This document shows, in pieces, positions 50,924 through 64,000 of a stretch of 64,000 nucleotides of DNA (within the stretch, counting starts at the first letter, position 1; each line of letters opens with the position of its first letter). The position numbers and the translations under genes are program-made. Location of the stretch: positions 124,001 through 188,000 of the forward strand of contig JAQGDQ010000428.1 of assembly GCA_030141605.1 (NCBI GenBank). The letters are read 5' to 3'. This stretch comes from Tubiluchus corallicola (Eukaryota > Priapulida > Priapulimorpha > Priapulimorphida > Tubiluchidae). The notes under the pieces were generated by a model. The model saw only the letters and a program-made list of their open reading frames with translations. It ran no database searches and was not told where the DNA came from.

Positions 50924-53900
50924 TTAAAAAGCTGAAAAGTTGTTTTTATCTCCGTCAGCGCTATTATGGCTCTTGTCAACAAAATTGAAGACGGCGTTAG
51001 CTTCGGCGGAGCCAACATCTCTTGTTTTTGGTGTCAACACTTCCTATTAAGAAAACAAATCCAAAGTAAATACAACTGAAATTCATACCACATGGGGTCT
51101 AACATCCAGGTTGTTCCAGTGAGGCAAATGTATAGGTAGATAGTCAGCTAAGGTAATGGCGTCTCCACGAATATTAAATAATATGGCGTGCAAGAATTTT
51201 TAACATTGATGTAAATAATTAATGAAACTAAGTAAATTAAGAAAAATAATTTTGTAGTCTTTAAGATGCCCGTCATTAAAATGTATTGTTTGTAGTATCT
51301 AAGGAGTTAGGTTGCCGTGAAAGTTGACTTTTTGTCAGTTGGATATAATGCATTTTCTTGGAAAGCAAAAAAGTAGTTCATGCCACACAGTTTGAGAGTT
51401 GCTTTGGACAAGTGGCACACCTATTTTTAACTACAAATGACGTAATACGTTTTTGGCAGAAAGTACAAAATTTGTTATATAAGGGGTTTAGGTACTGCAG
51501 CTGTACAGATTTTTTCGTTTTCCAGGATAAACGTTGCTAACATACATTTACAAGGATCTGTATACATACTGCACCCATGCTGTACATAACAGCTTTGCAT
51601 AAGTATGTTAGCACGAGTTGAGCTTTAAAAAGAAACTGAATAAACGTATGGTGATTTTATTTATATGTTAAAAAACATATATAAATACACAGAAAAAGAA
51701 ATACTAAATGAAATCCTAAATAAAATAGGAATGATGTCAAGTTTACCTGTTCAAAACTTGGTGCAGGACCAACGCCCCAAATTTCTAATACATCCACCTC
51801 AAATTCGTCTTTTATGGAGAATTGTGGACTGTTATATGTCGTACATAATGGTTCGGCTCGACTGTGACCATACCCAAATTCTTGTGACAACCACAGACCA
51901 AAATAGTCCAGTTGACCACCAAAACCCTGAAAACACAAACTGTTAAGCTTGTGCATGTAGATTGCCAGCTATATTTTATGACAAATGAACGAGTGAATTA
52001 TGAATAAATGATTAAAACAAAGAAAGAAAGAAGGAAGGAAAGTATGAATAAATGAATGAATGAATGAACGAACGAATGAATGAAGGAAGGAAGGAAGGAA
52101 GGAAGGAAGAAACAAACGAATAAAGGAAGGAAGAAAGGAAGAAATGAACGAACGAACGTATGACAAATGAATGAATAAATGCATGAATGAATCAATGAAT
52201 GAGCAAATGAATGAATGAATAAATAAAATGCAATAATCAATTACCTAATTGTGTTTTTAATCATTTTAGACAAGTCACACATCTGATAGCAGTTACAAAT
52301 CAGTTTACACTTTAACTGTTTCTAGACAGTTAGGCTAGACACAGGCACTGGGCTTTTTAAACGCTATCAAATATTTTCAAACCTAAGTTCTGCAGCTACT
52401 GAAAAGAAAGCAAAATATGTGAAAAAATCAATAACTTCTGAAAGATGTGTGAATAGTCGTTGGGAGACATAGGGAAATACAATGGTTGCTTGAAGATGTG
52501 TGAAAAGGGTCAAAAGCTACAAATGACTGAAGATGCTACAATTATCAGGAGTGTAAAAATGCCAGAGACCGTTGGAAAATGTGTAAAAATACTAAAAGCC
52601 ATTGAAGACGCCCCATAAAAATGATTCAACTGAATGAAAGATGTTAAAAAAATAAATGTCGTTGGAACACGTTTCGATCAGCAAGCGGTATAGCTTCAGC
52701 TTGACTTGAAATGATTTATATTACACAGTGTGGCATCAAGCGATAGTGATGGGTAAAACAATTCAATGCTGAGATTATTGCAAATTTTCTGCATTTACAT
52801 AAATAGAATTTTCTAAAAGACTGTAAAACAAAGAACTTAAGAGCTTACCATTCCGTTTGGCATTGCTTGTTGATTCATATTCATATAAATAAAGTTTTCA
52901 TTATAATTTGTTGAAGTATATATACACATCTGGGGAGAAAGACTAAAAACGAAACTTCGAGAGGAACCTGAAACAAAGTAAAGCTGAAATTAATCTGCAT
53001 AATAAAATGGCAAAATCAGTAAAATTTTAAATGCTTTATCTAAAAGAAAATGTAATCACACAGCTAGATTAAATTTAATAAGACTTTGTAAGCTAATGTC
53101 TCTTATCACTAAAATAATGTGCGTATATGTTTGTCTGTCTGTCTGCTGATCAGCCTAACTATCAGCGAAGGAGCTGTCAGGAGAAAATGAAACCACCTAA
53201 CATAACAATCATTCTACAGATAGTATTGATCTATGTTTAGACTCATAATATCTAAAATCTTAGCATTAGGTACTATGTGCTTAGATTATTTGAAAAACAA
53301 AACATTGGCAGGCACAACCTTTAAACGTTGTCATGGTTTCCCATGAATGTGAAGCGAAGCCTCCGAACACGTGGGCGTCTTTGTCACGTATCAGCACAAC
53401 TGTAGGGCCTTTATTCATAATGTGCTTGGCAAGAGTGGCAAAATTTCTTGTGTGATATCTGGAATAAATAATAAATATTTAAATAGATAAAACCTTTTCA
53501 TTTTGCTCAACAATGAATACAGTCACTCTTTAACGTGAGCGTGAAGTGTACCCACAAGCCTGGTAGCCTGCCACTAGCAGGGCCTATTTCAAGGGGGGGG
53601 GACTGGGGATACTTCCCCGGGGCCTCACCCTCCAGGGGGGCCTCGCGCCAAGGTAACATTTTATTTTGCTTTATGCGAACATACTGCCTCCTCTCTCTCT
53701 CTCTCTTGCCGCACGCGCGCCGTTTGCCAGTATTGACAAGTATTAAGGACTGGTCTTGAGAATAAAACCTTTCAATTGTTCTTTCCTTTAACAACTGTAT
53801 AACTCCATATTTTCTCTTCGAAAATGCTTCTCTGGCGTTCTAGCAGTTCAAAAGTTTTCTGGGCGCCAACCATGGTGACGCCCGCCCCCTGACGCATCGC

Positions 53901-56900
53901 CCCACCCCCGATGGGGCCTCACACGCCCCACTTCCCCGGGCCTCGCCTAGGCTGAAATAAGCCCTGGCCACTGGTGCCAAGCAGCAAATGCTCGGTATTA
54001 TTTTTTCTGAGTGCGGCAAGCTATATATATACTATTCGTTTTTATGAAAGAAATATAGCATGTATAATATAAATTTACCTGCGCTAATGAGGTTATGTTT
54101 TCATCGCCGTTGCTTTGTTAGTTTGCTTGTTAACAAGATTGCGCAAAAACATTTCGTCCAGTGATTTGTACGAAACTTCCCGGAGGAGGGAGGAATGAGA
54201 TAGAAATTTATTGAGTCATTAACGAAATAAATTACAAAATACAAAGAAAAACGATTTAAAAAACATTATACATCTGAACAAAGAATCCACATATAAGTGG
54301 TATAATGGTTCAAGCACAAAAAGCGCATACAACAGAGCAACATACATATATATCATAAACTTAATATTACATATGTATTATAGTTAGTCAGTTAATCAGG
54401 CTTGAGATAAAAAAAGATCTCTTTGCATTTTGGCAATAATCGATTGAGACTTGGGAAAGAAAATCAAACTTTATTGATTAACCATGGGCTTCCATGGGGA
54501 AATTCTCTGAAGCTTCTGTGCAGAAAAATCGCAAAAAGCAAGTGTGGACGTCTATTGAGTGCCAATCTAATTTACAATACGGTCATATCATAAGGCAGTA
54601 CTACATGTGATTCACTGGAAGAATTGATTGTGCGGTTGAGTCGTATAAACGCAAAGGAATCATGCTTTTCATGAATAGCATGGCAAAGTAGCCGAAGTAT
54701 TTGCTGTTGCCACAGAATGTAAATATGACCTTGCAGCTCCTGCCCGATCAATTCAAAGCCAAGTAGATATCGCGCAATACCTGGTTCATACGACAAGAGG
54801 AATACAAGATCTGAGACCGGGTTCAAATCGTACAAAGAGAATCGAGCATATTGATTACAATTAAGAGTTACACTTACATAAAACACAAAGTGTTAAAACA
54901 GATTTTTATCTATGGTAAGTCTTTTTTACGTCACGGATAGAAATGGAACTGAGTATATGCAGTTCACATTTTCCATGAATCTATGCAATAATGAGGCCAA
55001 CCCGAAACGAGGCTGGACCAAAACGAAAAGTAACGTTTTACAACACCTGTTCTTATCAGCACAATACAAGCACTTGCAATTGTGCTTATAGAACTATACT
55101 TTGTAGTTTGCAGATAAAACGTACTGTCGTTAGTAGAGGATTGTAATTGTACTACCTAGATGTATACAACATTCTCCACTGACTCCGGAGTTCAACAGGT
55201 AGTTGATAGTTTAATAACAATAAAGACGGGATGTCCAGAAGCGTGTTGTATTTGTCCCACACAGCTCCAGAACACAGCGGAATAGTTGGAGTACATGGCT
55301 CAATATCCTGCAAAAGTACAAAGATAATCAAAATCAGTCTTTTTTACAGTCTGACGTACTTCAAGTTTTAAACTATCCGAAGGAGTCTGATACCTATGTA
55401 TTATTTTACAAAATTACTAAACTTTGGATGTGTTACTACGATAGCTGGGATAATAGTGCGTAATTAAACGACAATTTTGCGTATAACATTTTGGGTCACT
55501 GGCTTGCCAAGTAACTCTATAAAACCGTCTTTTCCGCCACGATGTTTTTGTTCTTGTTCTCGTTGTGGTCACTGGTTTGCGAAGTAACTCTATAGAACCG
55601 TCTTTTCCGCCATGATATTTTTGTTCTTGTTCTCGTTGTTCATGTAATAAATTCTTAGCTGGTTTTACGTTGTAACGTGACAACAAGGTTACAAATTTCT
55701 ACGATTAAACGAATCTACTGCAACAATAAATGGCGCTGTAAATAAGGTATACAAGCATTTGGGCAAAAAAATCAATAACCGAGTAACACGATGCTTCGCA
55801 TTTCTGACTAGTTTTCAAAATCTTCTTTATTAATGTTAAGCAATGTAGACCATTGATTGATAATTGAGAAAGCTAAAAAATGATCTATAAATTATTCTAA
55901 AAAATCGAAGCAAAATTTAACAAGCGCCCACTGAAACATAGATTTATACTTGCTAATCTGCTATCAAATGTTGCCTACTTCGTCCAGTAAATAGGCTCGT
56001 ATATGTGACAAAATATTGTTGTGAATCAAATTTAAAATATGAATTTCATTGGGAATTAATTGGAATTATCAGATGAATTAGATTACGAAGATAAAACCAC
56101 TCCTCCCTGAGTTTGATATGGAAATTCATACAATTTGATTATAGGTGACTCACCCAGCTTGTAGCTTGAATTTAATGAGTTCAAGAGTTTGAATTTAACA
56201 AGTTTAGATGTCGCAGATTAGTAAAACAGGGGAGTGTAAATTTCAAAGAGACGCCGCTTGTTAACGGTTTGCATGCCAATTAGCGGACATAGAATAAGGC
56301 CAGCACTGACCATTTGTCGAGAAGCGAGTTAAGAAATTATTTTGTTAAACCCCAGTAGCAGCAATTACCGATTGTAAAAGTAGCCTACCGAACATTACTC
56401 ACTGTCTAGGAAGGAAAGGTTGTGACTTCTGGGGTACTAAATCATCAGAGATGGTGCAATCCTCAGTGGTCAATGCGCAGTGCGTGACAAACAAAAAGAG
56501 CTTTTGCTTTATAAGCTAGGTAAAAGTTCAAAGTGCGCACACACATCTAGTGAGACGAGGAGGAGAGTTGTTGCCGTGTTGTTGTTTACCGAGACATTCT
56601 GCAAGACGACAGATTTTCTTTAGCTCAGCGTAGTGATTCTACTGCGTCCTTTGCAACGTCAAAGCACTGATGCTAAGAGGTCTCGAAGAGGAACAAGGAT
56701 CTGGCCAATAACGATTGTAAATTGGCCAGTCCGCGAGTTAAGTAGATTTACTTTACTTACTGTAAATTGTACCTAGAACTGTTTTGTAACAGTAACAAAC
56801 TGCATTGATGTGTAACTTAAGCACCTTAAGTGCAGCATCGCAACTTAAGTAATAGTCTTCGTGAATAGTATCTCTTTTGAATCTAAGATTATTTGTAAGC

Positions 56901-59045
56901 GCCCACCAGCGCATAGGAACAAATCTTGTATTGGTTTGGAAGTTCAATATAAAGTGTAATTTGTAATCGCAATAAACTATTCACTGAGTTAACTTAACTA
57001 CTGAGTTGTATTGATGTCTAACGAGTTACCTGAGGCTCATAATCGTAACACTAAATCCTTGATCGAACCTGAACGATTCGCATTGTACAGCTCATTGCGG
57101 GAGCTCGCTTGAAAACTCGAGGGATGCAGATATAGATCTAGATATACAGATACAGATACAGATTTCACTCACAACGCAATATTTCGAGGTTACAGTTGTG
57201 TAGGACCGGATCATAGCCTTATCGACTGAACGGAAGCCCTCGGAGTCGGGCAATTGATAGAACGCCGAAATCAATTGTCTGGAAGCAATCGAAGTGTGAA
57301 TCATCATAAATTCGATTAATTGCAAAATGAATCAAGATCGCTTGTTTCGAAAATAAAGGGCGATAATATGATTACGCTATGAAAGTAATAAATCAATTCT
57401 TGGCTTTTAATCGCCATATATAGCCTCGTATTTATTGCAATGTAACTTTATATAAGCTTCTTTTCAGATATTTTGTTTAAAATTCAACCAACTGGAGGGC
57501 GCCTGCGTTTGCTGCGTATCATGTACATTTTAAAAGGTTTTAACTCAAAGAGTGCTTTACCGCTTTCTGAAGAAAAAAATGACATAAAATCTTAAGAAGA
57601 AAATATAGCATTTAAGAAGAGCCTGCTCTTTCAGTTGATGTCATTTGATGAATGAAACTCGGAAACGTGCTTTATTAGTGGACGTCAATAATATTACCAT
57701 CTCAAGCAAAGACTATAGTCTCAAGGAAAATAAATTTTCAGATAAACATTCTATTGAATTATTATCCCGGATATTTGCTCGACGTGGTTCAAAAACAAGG
57801 AAGCATTTCATTGAGGCAATCAATGACACGTGGCATGATGTTTTTCTTCGATTAATCAGTCAACATGTGATATTACGTTTTCACTTTAATAATCATTCAA
57901 CATGTGGCGTTACTGAATGAGTTTTCATATCTGCTAATTTTTTATGTACGTTTTGCATTCCTGGTAATTTTTATGTACGGCTTGCTCAATGGAAGCCGCA
58001 GGGTAGCCTATATCATAAACTCTGTTTATACCAAGGAAAAGATATGCGATGCGTCCTGAATTTTCTTAAACGCTTTCGCACTTTGAATACCTCTGTTTGC
58101 GCTACATGTAGATATGTGGACTCATTTTACTTCTATGTCTTTTAAAACGGTGTCATGATCCCGCATGCAATGAAAAGAGCTGGATCAAAGCTGTGCTGTG
58201 CCGGCAGAACCTATATCAGGGGTACATGCTGTAGAGAAATACGCGCAATACGCGCGCTATGGCGTATCTTCGAGATACCTGATCCTATTTACCTTAGCAA
58301 CTTGTTGTAATACTCCGCCCGCGCAAATAGTACTATTACATACTCTATACAGACAGATGGATTATCTAAGAATAGAGAATCTTTAGGCGTTCCACATAAT
58401 TAATCGAGATTAGGCTCTACAGTGGCCTATTTTTTATAATCTATATTTATAATCATAATTTTTAATATTTGTGAATAGCTGTAAATGCGTTTTATTTTCG
58501 TTCGGCCCTTACTTGTCGTTACTGCACAATAGTTTAGATTGCACTGACGCATTTGCCTTTCTAAGTAAAAACCCAAGGGCGAATGTTTCCCTTCGGGATG
58601 ATATAGTGTTGTTAGCATGCACTATACCATCTTAGGGATGCTCCAACGCATAGAGGCATGAACGGCTTTTCATAGTATTATTTAGTATATAACGTATCTT
58701 TATTTTCCAGTCATGTAATAATGGAACGCACATCTTCATACGGTGTTATTGCCTTCTTTTTTATCAGGTGACAGATATAAAACAAAACCATGTTGAAATC
58801 AGCAATATCTAGTTCCACTAAATGTTTTTCATAGTCCAAATGTGAAAATAAATTACTTTGAATCAGGAATTTAGGGAGTTTTAATCCCCTGCTCTTCATC
58901 TCTGCTATTTCACTCATCAAAAATAATAAATTAACCAAAAATTCACAGTTGCCGACGTATGTCAGGTTACAAACAATCCGGGTTTGATGTCTACGTTTTC
59001 TGACCACATCCGGAAAGTAATCGTGGAAAGTATATGGTTGTGTGT

Positions 59046-59097
<52 letters not shown>

Positions 59098-61240
59098 ATA
59101 GCATGAAACTCCACATAAATTAAAGGTTGCCATTTGCTTTATAAGTACGTGTTATGTTATAAATATTGTAGTGCGGCTATAATTATAGATATCAATAATT
59201 AATCATCAGCAGGCAGCAGAGTAAAAATTATTAGTGGGAACTGGTAAAGTCAGTATAGCCTTTAATTTAGTATAAAGCTAGAACTTTCGGTCATGACATC
59301 AGCTGAATGCAAATCTTCGTGAATGTAGCCGATAAGTTGAGCAGCTTCCAAAGTAAATCGATCGACTACGTAATTGCTTAAAGTATTACAAATTCTATTG
59401 CACATGCTGCTTTAAAACAACATCCATGCTTTTAACGTTTTTGATTTCTCGGTCATATTTATACAGGTCGCTAAAAATCAAACGTATTGTTATGTATACA
59501 AGTATTATGTTACGAAGTAAGAACGTGGCATTTAAATTTGTGGGTGTTTGTCTCACACACACACACACACACGCACACACACACACACACACGCAAAATT
59601 ACCATCGCCGGCTTGATTTTCAATTTTTGTTGCAGCTAATCGAGTCAATATAAAAAATAGCAAAGTTTATTTAGTGACAAACTGTTAGTCAGCAACTGAC
59701 AAAATTTTGAGTCTACACTTGAATTTTCCGTCATTTTTTTCTGCTGTCATTCTCATCCCCCCCCAGCCCCCAACAACAACAATACCAAGAAAAGTAGCGA
59801 CCAAAAAGAAAACTTTGTTGCTTACTTATACGCTATTAATGTTTAACATTTGACCATGAAAAACACAGCATAAGTGAACACTGATCTGAATAACACACAC
59901 CCGTACTACTCGTGGGAATTTAAAAAAGCACAACCCAACCGGTATAATGATATACATGCTTTGATACGTACTATAATCGTGGAATCTGAGTGTCTGAGTG
60001 AGCCCGAGCAAAGACCAAATTGTTGGGTAGATATAAATATCAAAACATGCTGTAGTGCGAGTAAAACAGGCAACATTTCATTTCTGTGGGGCAGAATCTT
60101 TGCTAATCGAAATCCGGTGGAACAATCTATATCTTGCTATATGAATACAGCTCTAACGCCCAAATCACTAGCATCTATCACCAACTTCAATGGTCGAGTA
60201 AAATAAGGAGCTATCAGTACTGGCGAATTCATCAAGATGTACTTGAATTTAAGAAATGAAGACGGGCAATCTTTGCACTTGCTAATAATCTTTCAATAAA
60301 TCAAATTTACTGACACATTTTGACGAATGTTATCGATGCATCTATCTGTTTTTGTGGTGGTATGCAAATTAGTGTTAGTTACAGTAATCACTTTATGAAA
60401 GCCAGTACAAAAACGATACGATCCAATTCCCCTTGGTCACCTGTCCATTTGTTGGCTGTTTGACCTCAGTGGTCAGTGTTGTATTTTCTATCGACAGCAC
60501 TGTTCACATAACCCCTCTCCTTCTGCTTGAGCACATTTATTATGACAGCTGCCCTGCTTTGCACCAGGCATTTTCGTATGTGCGTGAGGCTCCTACCAAG
60601 CGCCTGCATGCAACATAGGAATTGCACACTGACCTTTGAGTCTATCTCATACGGACCACGAAATCTGTTTAGTGAAGCATATTTTTCCAGGATTTGGAAA
60701 AACTAAAACTTAGTCGCTAAGTTTTAAAACTAGCTATAGTATAGTTCTCTTTAGATATAATATAAACTTGAGTTAATTTTTCTTGAAAGCCATACGCAAG
60801 GTGTTTACGAAAACCCTGTTCACACTATGTGGAGTGTTAGTGTGTTTAGACCTACTTATAAGTTTTGTAAATACAGGTTGCAATATAAAACATAGTTTTA
60901 AACGTTGGTATCTGTTCGTAATTTCGTATGCCTGATGTTGACAAGAGTCTGGTGTTAGGTGGTGTAAGTACATACCTATTCTCGTCTACGCTTAATATCT
61001 GTACGTAATCTGATGCCCTCACCTCTGTACTTTCGAGGTTACTTTTTACGCCAGAGATGCATAAACGCCTTAAATTGAATGTACTTTTATAATTACACTG
61101 AACAACATTTATTTTGTACTATAGGTAAAGGGTTACAGTACCTCTTCTGTCATACACATTCCATAGTTCCCCTGCCAATTAGGGAGGCAGTCACGTGTCA
61201 TGGACCACACGTTACCAACCCACGTGTTGATATCTTCGCC
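50924..61240 (-). CDS. MEAK7-like TLDc-domain protein, 5' part missing
   Basis: Six coding exons: 61240-61142, 55307-55156, 53458-53319, 52967-52849, 51926-51747, 51043-50924 (stop TAA 50926-50924). Phases agree; 269 residues are visible. Exons 2-5 carry a full TLDc domain: LNYQLPVELRSQW, HVFGGFASHSWE, SFVFSLSPQM, MPNG-GFGGQLDYFGLWL, GYGHSRA, CTTYNSPQFS and FEVDVLEIWGVG. The order and spacing fit MEAK7 (TLDC1/KIAA1609), a lysosomal mTOR-associated protein of about 456 aa in human, better than OXR1 or NCOA7. The first exon listed (GEDINTWVGNVW) aligns only weakly with the region before TLDc and follows a 5.8-kb intron. About 200 N-terminal residues should lie beyond 64000 or in exons I did not find. 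The C-terminal 39 residues are Asp/Asn-rich and not conserved. Confidence 0.85.
51980..52230. repeat. GAAT/GAAG tetranucleotide satellite
   Basis: Long array of AATGAATG, GAACGAAC and GGAAGGAA words inside a TLDc-gene intron. Open frames of Phe/Leu/Ser/His on the minus strand are artefacts. Confidence 0.9.
52430..52670. repeat. Degenerate minisatellite, about 40-bp unit
   Basis: Several diverged copies of a unit like CTGAAAGATGTGTGAAAA followed by a GTTGGA or GTTGCTT word. In the intron between TLDc exons 51926 and 52849. Boundaries are approximate. Confidence 0.45.
53572..53973. mobile_element. GC-rich element with inverted ends (possible hAT MITE)
   Basis: Left end CACTAGCAGGGCCTATTTCA and right end (reverse complement CAGTGGCCAGGGCTTATTTCA) are inverted repeats. 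Next to each end is a GC-rich block (GGGGGGGGACTGGGG and CCCCGGGCCTCGCC). The content is far more GC-rich than its surroundings. No matching 8-bp target duplication was recognised. Confidence 0.55.
55494..55639. repeat. 73-bp tandem duplication
   Basis: Units 55494-55566 and 55567-55639 start GGTCACTGG.TTGC and end TTGTTCTTGTTCTCGTTGT, with a few substitutions. In the large TLDc intron. Confidence 0.88.
59046..59097. repeat. Palindromic (AT)n array
   Basis: An AT run bounded by TATCATAT and ATATGATA, so the whole block is one inverted repeat able to extrude a cruciform. Confidence 0.9.
59556..59594. repeat. (CA)n microsatellite
   Basis: CA dinucleotide run with two ACG interruptions, in the large TLDc intron. 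Confidence 0.9.
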
Positions 61241-63569
61241 CTTCAATAACATAACAAAATCGGTGAAATAAATAATAATACGCCAAATAAATGCCAAGCT
61301 GATACTAAATCAGTTAATGCATGTTCTACTGATACGTGTATGCTAAATTAATCAATCTAAAAGCAGAAAAGATCAGTGCAATGCTAGCCAGTTAAGTATC
61401 GAGTCTGTGGGTACGAAAATGCAGCAGATTATCGTAACAAAATAATGAAAATTTTCACGCCAGTGTTCTGTTTTTCTACAAGCCACTGCTCATAAAGTAT
61501 AATCCAACTATTCAACTAATTAATTGCTCGAATTACAATTAATTATTTTAATAATTATGTAATGCATGTTTTAATGGTTAATGAATCGATTGTATTTAAC
61601 CACTTAAAGGGTTGTTTAATTTTTAATGTAGGTAGAGAATGCAGTTAAAGAATATTCAATTTATTACTTGGAGTATTGCTTTAAGTGATATTGTATATGG
61701 AGAGGGACATTTTTCATCAGCTAAAACCAATTACAATAATTTCAACAGAAGTAGTAATGCAACTGCTAACTTCTATTCATTATGGCAAGCGTGCAGTGCG
61801 TGAAATTAATTATGTATAAAAATGTCAAACATAATGAAAATGCACGAAACATTATATGCATGGTCTATTCAATCTATTCAAAGCTTCACAACATTGGTAA
61901 ATTATACACGAAAAACGTGATTCAGTAACGATTTATGCGCTAGTAAACATTCAAAGCCCATCTTGCCTTTATGCTATTACACCTTTGGGAGACTCAGAAA
62001 GCTTTCCTATCAATTAGCCCAAACAAAATTTATGGAGATTTTCAAAATGACATAATAGTGATGTATGGCCTGAGGCACATGTATTAAGTAGAGTAGAGTA
62101 AAGCACAACAATACAGCGTTACAATGTCTGAGATTGCATCTAAAGACTTTGTGAGCGCACCCCTGTAGTATCTAATTAAGTGTAAGAAAAAAGCCATACA
62201 CAGATGTTGTGAAAATTGGCAAGTTTTCAACACAGAATACACAAAGGCTTTGGGAATATCAGCAAGGTATAGCGTCACAAATCCACTCAACCCTAATTTT
62301 GTTAAAAAAATCAAACGATCAACATCTTACGTACTCAGTTTAATGTGTTAAGCCCGTAAACGTTAATACTAAAACATAAAAGTTAATACTACAACTTCCA
62401 TACGTTCATTAATAAATCTTCTAGATGGCGACACTAAAAATGAAAATGTTTTTACGAGCGACGATATTCTGCTGAGAAGAAAGCAAAAGCATTGCAAAGT
62501 AAACGTGTAATTGTTCCATAAAAATTATGTCATTTTAGACGCGTTCATATTCCCTAAACTTGGTGTTTTTTTAGCTTAGCGGCGAAGAATACAGCATATA
62601 GTATGCCTGTACCTGTACATTAAATTCTAAATCCGAAATAACTTTTTAATAAAGCAATTTGCATTTAAGATATTGTAAGTAAACATCTCAAAACTCTGCT
62701 AGGTTATGTTATGGTCAGTGTTATGTTATGCTACATTTATATATATATATATATATATATAAAACAAAGAAATTAAGTCAGCAATACAAATTATTGAATT
62801 TCATTTTGTTTCCTCAGTAATGACTTGCCTTACTTTTCTCATTAGGATGTTCCTTCCAAGTGACCCAAATTCCTAACTCGAGACTGAAGAACTATTAAAC
62901 TTGTAGGACAAACATATAATCAAAAGCAAAGTACCTCTAATCGAGAATATTTCGTTTGTTTTGTTTGGGGCAAATCAAGTACAAAAAGAAGATGGCCTAT
63001 GAATTTAACAAGTTGCTTTAAGTAATTATGAATATTGCATGAGGTACTGTGAACTGCTTTAAATCTACAGATCATGTAAAAATTAAAAAAAAAACAATTA
63101 ATTTTTAATTATTTGTCATTTTTACAGCGCGCGCGCTTGTCCATGTTGCTTTACGCCAATGTGGACTGGCGCAAACTCTGTACATTATTTAACCTAGATT
63201 TTTTTTACATTTTTTCTGTCTAGACTTGGATGAATTAATTAGTCTTTGTATCTGACACATATTGCTCAGAATTTTGCAGGCCGAGAGACACTTCAGTGAC
63301 AAATATTCTCAATTTGACTTAATACAACTTGCGCTTGAACGGTCATTTAAATTGCATTACGCGAAATCTGGTAGTGAGCATGTAAGAATTCGGATGACTG
63401 ATATGTTTCCAAACTGTGCAATCGGTCGACCGTGAGAAATCCGAAATGAAAAATGTTGCAGTAAATTAGGAGTAAAAACTAAAAGCAATCCACCTGACAA
63501 AAGTAAAATAAGAATCTACTGCGTCGCGGCGAAGCTTTGGCGGTCGTTCATAAAGCATAATGTTGTTAT
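61241..63569. other. Sequence upstream of the last recognised TLDc exon
   Basis: Presumably intronic for the TLDc gene. I looked for the missing N-terminal exons and found none I can support. Contains an AT microsatellite at about 62738-62762. Confidence 0.45.
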
Positions 63570-63582
63570 GGAGAGAAAGAGC

Positions 63583-63640
<58 letters not shown>

Positions 63641-63718
63641 GAGAGAGAGAAAGAGAAAAAGGACAGAAGAGAAAAAAGAGAGAGAAGGAAAGAGAAAGAA
63701 GGGAAGGAGGAGGAAGAC
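63570..63718. repeat. Polypurine (GA)n tract
   Basis: About 150 bp almost purely A and G (GAGAGA runs with AAAG and GGAAGGAGG variants). Purine-only strands of this kind can form triplex DNA. Confidence 0.92.
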
Positions 63719-63721
63719 TAT

Positions 63722-64000
<279 letters not shown>

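Larger units (their letters stand above)
55640..61141. other. Large TLDc intron, no gene seen
   Basis: Intronic stretch between exons 55307-55156 and 61240-61142. It holds a palindromic AT array (59046-59097) and a CA microsatellite (59556-59594). Open frames at 57645-57920 (plus, 91 codons), 58711-59007 (minus, 98 codons) and 59874-60206 (plus, 110 codons) have no similarity I recognise. Confidence 0.5.

Noticed and set aside
51969-52240. Phe/Ser/His-rich minus-strand frames
   Set aside because: Artefacts of the GAAT/GAAG tetranucleotide satellite.
59874-60206. 110-codon plus-strand frame
   Set aside because: No recognisable domain, low-complexity neighbours and no splice or promoter support; likely chance.

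Overview
The window is eukaryotic and animal. It is AT-rich, has spliced genes with GT-AG introns of 0.1 to 6 kb, carries no operons, and is dense in microsatellites and degraded transposons. The gene content (a STIM calcium sensor with a CAD/SOAR domain, the Ragulator anchor LAMTOR1, a CBS-domain ClC exchanger and a TLDc protein of the MEAK7 type) marks a metazoan. The ClC resembles a ClC-6/7-like form that I associate with invertebrates and protists, so a marine or early-branching invertebrate is likely; I cannot name the species. All exon models below were built by hand from splice sites, reading phase and protein similarity.

Layout. (1) 777-20844, minus strand: a complete STIM gene of 16 coding exons. 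Its luminal part is unusual: the four-exon block coding for EF-hand plus SAM is present twice in tandem (module A 11758-17214, module B 7831-11057), between one signal-peptide exon and one transmembrane exon. Each block is a multiple of three (477 and 480 nt), has the same intron phases, and is phase 1 at both ends, so A, B or A+B can all be spliced in frame. This is the main discovery of the window. (2) 22770-28888, plus strand: LAMTOR1 (p18), six coding exons, 167 aa, divergent from STIM. (3) 32558-43377, minus strand: ClC-6/7-like chloride/proton exchanger, 16 coding exons, 845 aa, convergent with LAMTOR1. (4) 50924-61240 and beyond, minus strand: the last six exons found of a MEAK7-like TLDc gene; the N-terminal exons lie past the right edge or were not found.

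Three of the four genes (LAMTOR1, ClC, MEAK7-like) belong, by homology, to the late endosome or lysosome, and two of them to mTOR signalling at that membrane, so the segment may be a lysosome-related neighbourhood; chance linkage is not excluded.

Introns and intergenic DNA hold two home-made repeat families inside STIM introns (three and two copies), a pogo/Tigger-like MITE, hAT-like elements, a tRNA-derived SINE in two copies, decayed LINE fragments, several young tandem duplications, a repeat block just upstream of the ClC start, and a purine tract followed by a CTA array that runs off the right end.
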